DNA of 64,000 bases from Plotosus lineatus. Lineage: Eukaryota > Chordata > Actinopteri > Siluriformes > Plotosidae. Below, piece after piece: positions 51,901 to 63,871 of the stretch. The stretch covers positions 53,664,996 to 53,728,995 of the forward strand of contig CM045732.1 in assembly GCA_024760905.1 (NCBI GenBank). The letters are read 5' to 3'. Below the pieces are notes generated by a model. It was given only the letters and a program-made list of their open reading frames with translations. It was not told the origin of the DNA and did no database searches. Within the stretch, counting starts at the first letter, position 1, and each line of letters starts with the position of its first letter. Made by a program: the position numbers and the translations under genes.

Positions 51901-54900
51901 GACAGACGAGGTTGGACAAGAATCTCCATGGACCATGATGTTTGCAGATGACATTGTGATCTGGAGTGAGAGCAGAGAACAAGTGCAGAAAAGTCTAGAG
52001 AAGTGGAGGTATGCCCTGGAAAGGAGAGGAATGAAGGTTAGCCTCAGTAAGACAGAATGCATGTGTGTGAACGACAAGGACCCAACAGGAATGGTGAGGT
52101 TACTGGGAGCAGAGATAAGGTGGAGGATTTTAAGTACTTAGGCTCAACAATCCAGAAGGGGACAGTGGTGGTCTAGTGGTATAGGGTGCTGGATCGCTGA
52201 TCCAAAGGTTGGGGGTTCGAGTCCCACTCTCAACAAGGTTGTCACTGCCCCCCCCCCCCCCCCCCCAGTGCAGCTAACTGGGTTATCAAAGGTGGGCCAT
52301 GTCTCTCACTGACTATGGTGAGAGGCATGTAAAAGAACCATTGCTGACTTTCGTAAAGAGTAGGCTGCAAAGTCGTCAGTGTCTTTCTGTCCCTTGCTAA
52401 AGAGGGTTGTTACAGGAAGGGCATCCGATGTAAAAACCTATGCCAAATCAAAATGTGCGAATCAGATGATTCGCTGTGGCGACTCCCAAGTAAAAGGGAA
52501 AAAGCCGAAAGGAAGACGGGCTCAACAATCCAGAGGAATGGAGAGTGTGGAATAGAGGTGAAGAAGCTTGTGCAGGCAGGTTGGAATGGTTGGAGCAGAA
52601 AAGTGTCCGGTGTAATGTGTTGAGGGGGGGTATTGGCAAGAATGAAAGGGAAAGTGTACAAGACGGTGATGAGGCCAGTGATGTTGTATGGTTTAGAAAC
52701 GGTGGCACTGGGGAAAAGACAGGAGGCAGAGCTGGAGGTAGCAGAGATGAAAATGTTGAGGTTCTCTTTGGGAGTAACGTGGATGGATAGGATCAGGAAT
52801 GAGTACATCAGAAGGACAGCACATGTTAGAGGTTTTGGAGACAGTCAGAGGGGCTAGATTGAGATGGTTTGGACATGTACAGAGGAGAGATTGTGAGTAT
52901 ATTGGTAGTAGGATGCTGAGGTTGGAACTACCAGGCAGAAGGCCGAGAGGAAGACCAAAGAGAAGATTTATGGATGTGGTGAAGGAGGAGGACATGAAGG
53001 TAGTTGGAGTAAGAGTAGAAGATAGGGTGTGATGGAGGCGGATGGTTCGCTGTGGCGACTCCTGAAGGGAAACGCCGAAAGGAAAAGAAAAAAAAAAACT
53101 GAGCAATTGAGGGTTAAGGGCCTTGCTCAAGGGCCCAGCAGTGGTGATCATGAGGATTGAATGCTGATCTTCAGATGAGTAACCCACCATTTTATCCACT
53201 ACGCCACCACTGACGCCTTCGTGAAAGTGCTGGCTGTACCTCAACAAGTTGAAGAACGAGAGCTCTGACCTCCCTCTTCATTATAAGCAATTGGAAATGG
53301 CTGGAAAATGCCAAGTCAACTCTTCTTAAGGCTTTAACAACTGTTCTTTATCCAAGTGTTAACACCCCCCCCCCCTGTTTTTAAAGGGGTGATTCAGTGA
53401 AGAGATCCATTCACAGTTTAACCATATTTATGACCATGTCTCTCTCCCTATCAGCTTTCAGTGCTGCCACTGACTTTGCTACTGACCCAGAGTTTCAGCT
53501 GTTTGTCAGTAGTAAATGCTATGAGGCAGCCCATGACATTTTAACGTCTGAAACTCTGAAAGAGCTGAACCCAGAGAGGCTGGCTCAGATTCTGAAGCGG
53601 CTTGGAAACATCCGCAACGAGATGGGTGTCTTCTATATGAACCAGGCTGCAGCACTGCAGACAGAGAAAGAAGAGGGTGAGTTTAAAACTTGAACCAGCT
53701 TAATTTGACTCAAAGATTTAAAATATAACTTTTCTTTCTCTGCATTGTGTGGCAAAGGCTTTGTATTATTGATCTCTTGAATGTTGCATTGCAGTAGTTT
53801 GCCTTTTTATTTTTCTCTCCCTTTACTGTTTCTCCTCTTTAGTAAGGAAGTCAGTGTGTGCAGCAGAGCAGGATCTGTGGAAGAAAAGTTTCTCTTGTTT
53901 CGAAAAAGGCATGCAGAATTTTGAAGTAATTTCAGATTCTGTAAACAAAGCCCTGCTGCTGTGTAACATTGGCAGACTAATGCGAATCTGCGCTCAGGCC
54001 CATTGCACCATGTCCCAAGAACAGAGCCGAGGAGAGTTTTCGCACGAGGAGGCTCTCTACTACAACAAGGTATAGCCTTTCACAAAATCGCTAGATATAA
54101 TGTGTATAAGTAAATACTGTGGGCAGTGGTAGCCTGGTGGTATAGGGCACTGGATCACTGATCCTAAGGTTGGAGGTTTGAATCCCACTCTCTACAAGGT
54201 TGTCACTGCAACCCCCCAGTGAAGCTAACTGGGTTATCAAAGATCGGCCATGTCTCTCACTGTCTATGGTGAGAAGCATGTAAAAGAACCATTGCTGACT
54301 TTCGTAAGGAGTAGCTGTGTAGCCGTCAGCATGTTTTTGCTCCTTGCTAAAGGGTTGTGTCAGGAAGCGCATCTGACGTAAAAACCTATGCCAAATCAAA
54401 CGTGCGAATCATTCGCTGTGGCGGCCCCTGAGAAAGCGTAAAAGCCGAAATATAAATATATATATTAAATCAAAATAACGAACACTCAGTTTTTCATGGT
54501 CTTTGGAGCAGTCAGCATCCTCATGGTCATGCTTTAAAAATAAACCATAATGTTGATTTTAGTTTGTTTTTTCTGTATGGGGTATATCAGGGGTCACCAA
54601 CATGGTGCCTGCGGGCACCAGGTCGCCCACAAGGACAACATGAGTCGCCCGCGATCCTGTTCAGGGGTCGGGAATCTATGGCTTGCAAGCCAGACGTGGC
54701 TCTTTTGATGACTGCATCTGGCTCTCAGCTAATCAGGTGGCCTTTGTGAACAGAATAACTAATACATAATTTCGCTGTCCTTTAAATAAAAATGCAGAAA
54801 AAAGCCATCAAATAAAACAAAAACATAAATAAATCTCACGCATTTTAATCCATACATCTATTTTCAAAGCCACTTGTTGCTGTCGCACGCAGCAGAGAGC

Positions 54901-57900
54901 CAATCTTTTCTGTACTTCAGTGTGTGGGTGGGACCGATACCTTGAAACTCTAATTTTATTGGATTATATGCAACAGCCTGCGCAAGTTGTTTTTGGATAA
55001 AGAGGTAAATTTCCTTCGTTTTGATCAGCTCATGTGCACGAAGCCAGGCAGAGCTGGCAAGCAAAACACAAATCGACAGAATGAAAAAACTTTAATCCGC
55101 AGATCAGCTGATTGCCTTAGGACGCGCTTTCTGTCACATAAATACTGCAGTGTGAGTCGTATTGACCAAGTTTGACTCCACATGTGCACTTGAGCAGTCC
55201 TTCTCACACCTGAAAAGCATCAAAACCAACCTGCGGTCGCGTAACGGATAGAAGCCTAAACGCCTCCATGAAGCTGAACCTCAGCACCTATCAACCAGAC
55301 TACAAAGCCATCAGCAACACCATGCAGCACCAGAAGTCGCATTAATAGTAAGAAGTACTTTTCTTATTAATAAATAACCTAGAACACGCTGGAGGGACTA
55401 TGTCTCTCGGCTTGTCTGGGACCGCCTCGGTGTCCCCCCGGGAGAGTTGGAGGAAGTAGCTCGGGAGAGGGATGTCTGGACCTTTTTGCTAAGGTTGCTG
55501 CCCCCGCGACCCGACCCTGGACTAAGCGGAAGATGATGATGATGATGAATAACTTCACAATAACAATGTTGTTTAAAATAAATTCAGAGTCTTGTTATAC
55601 TCTAAAATTGTTGGTCTCAGTATTAAAAAATACATTTGAATGAATACAATCTCCGAGGATTAGATTTAAATTTTTTTCTCTTTTTTTTTTTTGGTTCACC
55701 TAGTCAAAAAGGTTCTTGACCCCTGACATAAATGAATATCATTAATTATTAATAATAACATAATTAATGGTAAATTGAGCAAATTTATGTCACAAGTGTG
55801 TATAGACCTGGTAGCCTTTCGCATTAATTGGTATCCAAGAAGTAGCTCTCAGTTTCAAAAAGGTTGGTGACCCCTGGGGTATGTACTAAAAACTTAGAAC
55901 AAGTTCAAACACATTTACAGAGTGCACTTTGTTTCTGTGTGGAGTATACTAAACTCTGAATAGATTTTTAAAGATGACATTCACTGCACAGTACTCTGCT
56001 CAGTGACAGCCACTTAGCCATTGGTGCATAATTGTTATATTTAAACATGTAATTTGGGAATGAGTTTGTATGAGTCTAGAAGAATATTACTTTTTAAAAT
56101 GCATGCTTTTCTTTCGAATGGACTCAATGCTAAATCCAAAAAAGTTTTATTTTTGTCTGACTGCTCAAGTGAATAAGGAGCCTATATTACACTCTTCTTT
56201 TCCTTTCGGCTTTTCCCTTCAGGGGTCGCCACAGCGAATCATCTGCCTCCATCTCACCCTATCCTTTCCATCTTCTTCTCTTACACCAACGACCTTCATG
56301 TCCTCCTTCACCACATCCATGAATCGTCTCTTTGGTCTTCCTCTAGGCCTTTTGCCTGGTAGTTCCAGCCTCAGCATCCTATTACCAATATACTCACTAT
56401 CCCTCCTCTGTACATGTCCAAACCATTTCAATCTAGCCTCTCTGACTTTGTCTCCAAAACGTCTTACATGTGCTGTCCCTCTGATGTGCTCATTCCTAAT
56501 CCTATCCATCCTCGTTACTCCCAAAGAGAACCTCAACATTTTCATCTCTGCTACCTCCAGCTCTGCCTCCTGTCTTTTCCCCAGGGCCACTGTTTCTAAA
56601 CCATACAACATTGTTGGCCTCAACACCGTCTTGTACACTTTTCCTTTCATTCTTGCCGATACCCTCCTATCTCACATCACACCGGACACTTTTCTCCAAC
56701 CATTCCAACCTGCCTGCACACTCTTCTTGACCTCTTTTCCACACTCTCCATTGCTCTGGATTGTTGAGCCCAAGTACTTAAAATCCTCCACCTTCTTTGT
56801 CTCTGCTCCCTGTAACCTCACCGTTCCTCTTGGGTCCTTGTCATTCATGCACATGTATTCTGTCTTACTGAGGCTAATCTTCATTCCCCTCCTTTCCAGG
56901 GCATACCTCCACTTCTCTAGATTTTCCTGCACTTATTCTCTGCTCTCACTACAGATCACAATGTCATCTACAAACATCATAGTCCATGAGGAATCTTGTC
57001 TAACCTCGTCTGTCAGCCTGTCCATCACCATAGCAAACAAGAAGGGGCTGAGAGCTGACCCTTGATGCAGTCCCACCTCCACCTTGAACTCTTGTGTCAC
57101 ACCGACAGCACACCTCACCACTGTCTTACATCTCTCATACATGTCCTGCACCACTCTAACATACTTCTCTGCCACTCCAGACTTCCTCATGCAATACCAC
57201 ATTTCTTCTCTCGGCATCCTGTCATATGCTTTCTCCAGATCCACAAAGGCACAATGCAGCTCCCTCTGACCTTCTCTGTACTTCTCTATTAACATCCTCA
57301 AAGCAAACACTGCATCTGTGGTGCTCTTTCTTGGCATGAAACCAAACTGTTGTTCACAAATGCTGACCTCTGCCCTTAGTCTAGCTTCCACTATTCTTTC
57401 CCATAACTTCATCGTATGGCTCATCAACTTTATCCCTCTGTAGTTGTCACAACTCTGCACGTCTCCCTTGTTCTTAAAAATGGGCACCAGCACACTTCTC
57501 CTCCATTCCTCTGGCATCCTCTCACTCTCTAAGACCTTGTTAAATGTTCTTGTCAGAAAATCTACTGCTACCTCTCCTAGACACTTCCATACCTCCACTT
57601 CATGTCATCAGGTATGTCATCAGGACCAACTGTCTTTCCATTCTTCATCCTCTTCAGTGTCCTCCTCACTTCACCCTTACTAATCTTTGCTACTTCCTGG
57701 TCCTCAAAAGTCACCTCTTCTACACTATTTTCTCTCTCATTTTCCTCATTCATCAGCTCTTCAAAATACTCTTTCCATCTTCCCAGCACACTTCTGTCAT
57801 CAGTCAATACATTTCCCTCTCTGTCCTTTATCAATCTAACTTGCTGCACGTCCTTCCCATCTCTATTTCTCTGCTGTGCCAACCTGTATAAATCATTTTC

Positions 57901-60900
57901 TCCCTCCTTACTTTCCAACCGAGCATACAAGTCATCAAATGCGCTCTGTTTGGCCTTTGACACTGCTATCTTTGCCTTACGTGGTGTCTCCTTGTACTCC
58001 TGTTTACTCTCTTCGGTTCTCTCAATGTCCCACTTCTTCTTAGCTAACCTCTTCCTTTGTACACACTCCTGCACTTCCTCATTCCACCACCAAGTTTCCT
58101 TATCTACTTTCCTTCCAGATGACACACCAAGTATTCTCCTACCTGTCTCCCTGATCACATTTGTTGTAGTTGTCCAGTCATCTGGAAGCACTTCCTGACC
58201 ACCCAAAGCCTGTTTCAACTCCTCCTTGAAGACAACCCGACACTCTTCCTTTTTCAACTTCCACCACTTTGTCTTCTGCTCTGCCTTTGCCTTCTTCACC
58301 TTCCTCACCATCAGCATCATCCTGCACACCACCATCCTATGCTGTTTGGCAACACTCTCACCCGCTACTACTTTGCAGTCACTGACTTCCTTTAAATTAC
58401 ATCGCCTGCACAAGATGTAGTCTACCTGTGTGCTCCTACCTCCACTTTTATAAGTCACCCTATGCTCCTCTCTCTTCTGGAAGAAAGTATTCACCACAGC
58501 CATTTCCATCCTTTTGCAAAATCTACCAACATCTGTCCTTCATGCTCCTGTCCTGGATACCAAACCTACCCATCACTTCCTCGTCCCCTCTGTTTCCTGC
58601 ACCAACATGTCCATTGAAGTCTGCCCCAATGACCACCCTTTCACCTCTGGGGGTACTCTGCATCACTTCATCTAACTCCCTCCAGAATCTCTCCTTCTCT
58701 TCTCGCTCACATCCTGTCTGTGGGGCATAAGCACTAACAACATTGACCATCACACCTTCAACTTCTAACTTGAGACTCATCACTCTGTCTGACACTCTTT
58801 TCACTTCTAGAACATTCCTGACAAACTCCTACTTCAAGATGAGTCCGACTCCATTTCTCTTCCCATCCACACCATGATAAAACAGCTTAAACCCTGCTCC
58901 TATGCTTCTAGCCTTGTTACCTTTCCACCTGGTCTCCTGAACACACAGTATGTCCACCTTCCTCCTCTGCATCATGTCAGCCAGCTCTCTACCTTTTCCT
59001 GTCATAGTTTCAACATTCAAAGTCCCTACTTTCAGTCCTAGACTCATGCCTTTCTTCTTCTCTCTCTGGCAACGGATACGCCTCCCGCCTCTCCTTCTTC
59101 GACGTCTTCGACCAACAGTAGTCCAATTTCCATCAGCACCCTGTTGGTTGACGGCACTGATGGTAGTCGTTGTTAACCCGGGCCTCGACCGATCCGGTAT
59201 GTCATTCTTTCTTGTGATTCGCATAGTTTATTTGGCATTTGTTTTACGCCGGATGCCCTTCCTGACGCAACCCTCTGCATTTATCCGGGCTTGGGACCGG
59301 CGTGAGGGAGAGACACTGGTTTGTGCCCCCCCCCCCCCCCCCCCCCCCTCACGGCTGCATTCTATATTGCACTCTACTGACGTCATTTAGTGTGTATAAT
59401 TATGTAGGATGCCCCTCTTAACTGCATATGAATTTGTTTGTTTGGTAAAGTGTGATGACTTTCTTCTTGTGTATCTCTCCTTAGGCAGTGGATTACTATC
59501 ACAGGGCCATGACATGTCTGGGCAGTAGAGAGAGCTATCCGATCGTGTGGGATTCAGTGAACTGGGAACTCTCCACCACATACTTCACCTTGGCTACATT
59601 ACTGCAGGATTATGCTCCACTGTCCCGCAAAGCGCAGGAGCAGGTCACATTCACCAACATACATGTGTATTGTACACATTTACAACTGATTATATAAATA
59701 ACACAATGCTTTTTTGGCTGTAATGCAGAAGAATGTTTCATGTTCGGTTTTGTTTTTTCTATTTCAGGTAGAGAGGGAAGTGACCGAGACTATGAAGAAG
59801 TCACTGCAATATTGCGACCTCCAAACGGAATCAGCCCGCCAACCGCTCTACCAGTATAGGGCAGCAACCATTCACCATAGACTGGCATCTATGTACCACA
59901 GCTGCTACCGTAACCAGGTATACATGTTGGCTTATGCATCTGGATTGACACAGACTAATTTTCCTACAGTATATACAGGGATCCCTCGCTACTTTGCGCT
60001 TCAATTCATGCGGCTTCAGTGCATCGCGGCTTTTAAAATAAATAAATAAATAAATATTCATTGAATTAAAAAATAAGGAAATTAAGGAAGAATAGGGGGG
60101 AAAGTTACGGAAAATGCCCCACAAACAAGGCCACTTATGCAAAAAAAAAAACCCCAACAACCCTAAACAAACAAACAAAAAAAAATCTCCCATCAAAACT
60201 ACTTGCATCGTTGCATCTGTGTGTGCATGTGCGCACATGTATGTGTGTGTATAGACGCCTCCCAGCTTACGAACAAGTTCGGTTCCAGACAGCCATTTGT
60301 TAGATGACTTTATTTGTAAGTCATTACAGGGCATTCTTTAGAGGGAAACATATGTTTAAACCGTGTATAAGCAACCTTTACGAGTTTGTACTGTATACAA
60401 TCTCTCTCTCTCTCCATAATCATCTGTACATTATCAATATGTCCCGTGTTTAAACTCCTGGTTTCTTTCAAGCACAGCACAGCTGATCTGATCAGATTTC
60501 CAGAGTTTCACTCTTATCCAGTTCATTATAATATTTGTTTCTTCTTTGAAAGTTTTGGTACGAGTTCGGAAATGTATCGTTCTGCTTCTCTTCCCGTAAA
60601 GCATGTCAGAAGTGAAAAGAATGTCCGACAGAGTGATGAGTCTCAAGTTAAAAATTGAAGGCATGATGTTCCTATCGGTGGAACGCCTCACATATTGTAA
60701 GCCGCTCGTTGATTGGCTGTTTTAAGCTTAATGTAAAGTGACTTGGCTCAGTTTCATGTCAAGTGACTTGGCTCAATGCAAATTTGCAGCGTGTTGTGTT
60801 TAAAATGGTGTGAACTTTAATGAAAGAAGAGGAATCCCGCGTGTGTGAGAAATAGATAAGGATGTTAAGAATAAGTTTAAGTGGGAATGGCCAGAAAAGA

Positions 60901-62035
60901 TTGTGAAATTTGAGGTGAAAATCGGCAAACAGACTGAGAACGTATCGGAACCTTTAGCGAGTTTCATAAAGAAGTGTGACATCGCCGGCAAGGTCTTGTG
61001 TGTTTATTGCAACGACCTGATTGATAGAGCCATGGTTGACCCATTTCTGTCTTTCGGCTTTTTCCATTTTACTCGGGAGTCGCCACAGTGAATTATTTGA
61101 TTCGCACTTTGATTTGGCAGAAGTTTTTACGTTGGATGCCCTTCCTGTCACAACCCTTTTTAGCAAGGGACAGAAACACGCTGACGGCTTTGCAGTCTAC
61201 TCTTGTCGAAAGTCAGCAATGGTTCTTTTACATGCCTCTCACCATAGATAGTGAGAGACATAGCCCGCCTTTGATAACCCAGTTAGCTGCACTGGGGGGG
61301 GACAGTGACAACCTTGTGAAGAGTGGGACTCAAACCCCCAACCTTTTGGATCAGCGATCCAGCGTCCTATACCACTAGACCACCACTGCCCCGCCATTTC
61401 TCAATTCTGTGTATATATTATATTGCAAATACATATGTTTACAAATAATTATATTCCAATTAGTCTATGCTGGATGATATGTTGACCAACTGTAGATAGC
61501 AGACAGGCTCCGCCCTGCCCCCCCCTTCTAAAAAAAAAGTTCCACTGAAAGTATATTTTGCTGTTGCCATGCATGACCTTGTGGAGAGTGGGCCTCGAAC
61601 CCCCAACCTTAGGATCAGCAATCCAGCACCCTATACCACCAGGCCACCACTGCTCCTCCTGTTGTGCATCATGTCTTTATTGATTTGATTACCTATCAAA
61701 TAAAAACTGAAATTAAAAATCGTAGGCTTTTTAATTTTTACAGTTTGGTTATTTACAGTCCAGAATGGATCAAAACAAACAGCATAATTTGTTACATCAG
61801 GCATATTTATGGTCGAAGAAAAAATTCCACTATAAGTGAGATTTAATAGGAATCGATACCTGACTCCTTACTCGAATGCAGTGGTGCACACTCTTCTTTT
61901 CTTTTCGGCTTTTTCCCCGTTATCGAGAGTCGCCACTATATACTTTTTTTTTTTTTTTTTATAAATGTTGTAGACAAACGAGGTCAGTTGGGAGTTAAGA
62001 TTGTTCAACAAAATGTCTTGTAAAATCTTTATTTT

Positions 62036-62091
<56 letters not shown>

Positions 62092-63836
62092 TAGTCCTTC
62101 TCAAAAAATTAGCATATTGTGATAAAGTTCATTATTTTCTGTAATGTACTGATCGACATTAGACTTTCATATATTTTAGATTCATTACACACAACTGAAG
62201 TAGGTCAAGCCTTTTATTGTTTTAATATTTATAATTTTGGCAAAAAAAGTAAAGAAAAACCAAAAATCCCTATCCAAGGTCTGGAATCGGCCCTTCTTTC
62301 ACGTTTTTCTTCCCACAGACGTCCCACTGAGGTGCCTTGATACAGCACTCTGGGAACAGCCTATTCGCTCAGTGATTTCTTTCTGTGTCTTACCCTCTTG
62401 CTTGAGGGTGTCAATGATGGCCTTCTGGACAGCAGTCAGGTCGGCAGTCTTACCCATGATTGCGGTTTTGAGTAATGAACCAGGCTGGGAGTTTTTAAAA
62501 GCCTCAGGAATCTTTTGCAGGTGTTTAGAGTTAATTGGTTGATTCAGATGATTAGGTTAATAGCTCGTTTAGACTACCTGAACATGATATGCTAATTTTT
62601 TGAGATAGGAATTTTGGGTTTTCATGAGCTGTATGCCAAAATCATCAGTATTAAAACAATAAAAGACCTGAAATATTTCAGTTGGTGTGCCATAAATCTA
62701 AAATATATGAAAGTTTCATTTTTATCAGCACATTACAGAAAATAATTAACTTTCACAATATGCTAATTTTTTGAAAAGGACTAGTATACATATTTATTCC
62801 AGTACTATTCCATTTTAATGGAGCAGTAGCCTAAGTAGCCACTTTGACTGTGCGAATGTCTTTTTCATTAAAGGTGGGTGATGAGAGTGTACGGAAGCGG
62901 CACAGGTCTCTGGCAGAGCTCCATTACTCCAAAGCAGTGCGTCTGTTCCTCAGTCTGACTGACGCCCCGTGTGAGTTGTTGCGCACACTTTTGGAGCGAG
63001 TCGCCTTTGCCGAGTTCACCATGGCAGGTCAGTCTCGCATACTGCGCTCATGTTTGTCATTAGTCCAACTTATTTTCTTTGATGGCTGGTGTTGGGTTAA
63101 AGTGGGTACACTTTTTCTTTTTTTTTTTTTTTCCCCATATTTATTTAAGTCAAGGAACACGTGTCGAAATCAGAGAATTTGTCTAGTGCCACGTATCTAT
63201 TGTAACTACAGTCACACTCTTTTGAACGGAGTTTCCGTACTACACAAAGAGCTCTCATTAAATATATACTAAAACTTGTGGAAATAAAGCTGAGTGTTGT
63301 TGCCTGTGTGCTGTGTTCTCCTCAGGCCTGATGTCTTAGCGGGGTGGAGTGTTTAAACTGAACATCCTTTGTTTGACTTTGCATTAATTCCTCTTAATAT
63401 TCAGTGTACACAAAATCAAAAGTTAAAAAGTAACCGTTTCTAAATTATTTTTGTAATTTATTTTCTGGATTATGAATAGAATTTAACCAATTAATATTAC
63501 GATTAAATGTGCATTAAAAAGTTTCCAGAATCACATCATGTATGCTTCTGAACTTTGTGTTTTAGGACAGAGCAGCAGTGCAGTGAAATTGAAAACATTA
63601 ACACTGGCTTTGGAAATAATCTGTGAGACTCGCCATGCCTTCAGCCTCATCTCCAAAGAGCTGCAAGAGCAACAGCAAAGAGAGGTAGCGTGCTACAGTT
63701 TGAACTCGTAACATTCCACTCTCTTGACAACTTTAATCACTGCTCTGTGAGCTCACACTGGACCCAAACATGAGGATGGAAAGAGAAGGTGTTTTCCCTT
63801 TTGAAAGGTTCCCAACCTATAATAGTTTTCAAAGAA

Positions 63837-63871
<35 letters not shown>

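Noticed and set aside
56070..57065. 331-codon plus-strand open frame
   Set aside because: It is the antisense of the LINE reverse-transcriptase region (56196-59361). Its Ser/Leu/Pro-rich composition is the usual shadow.
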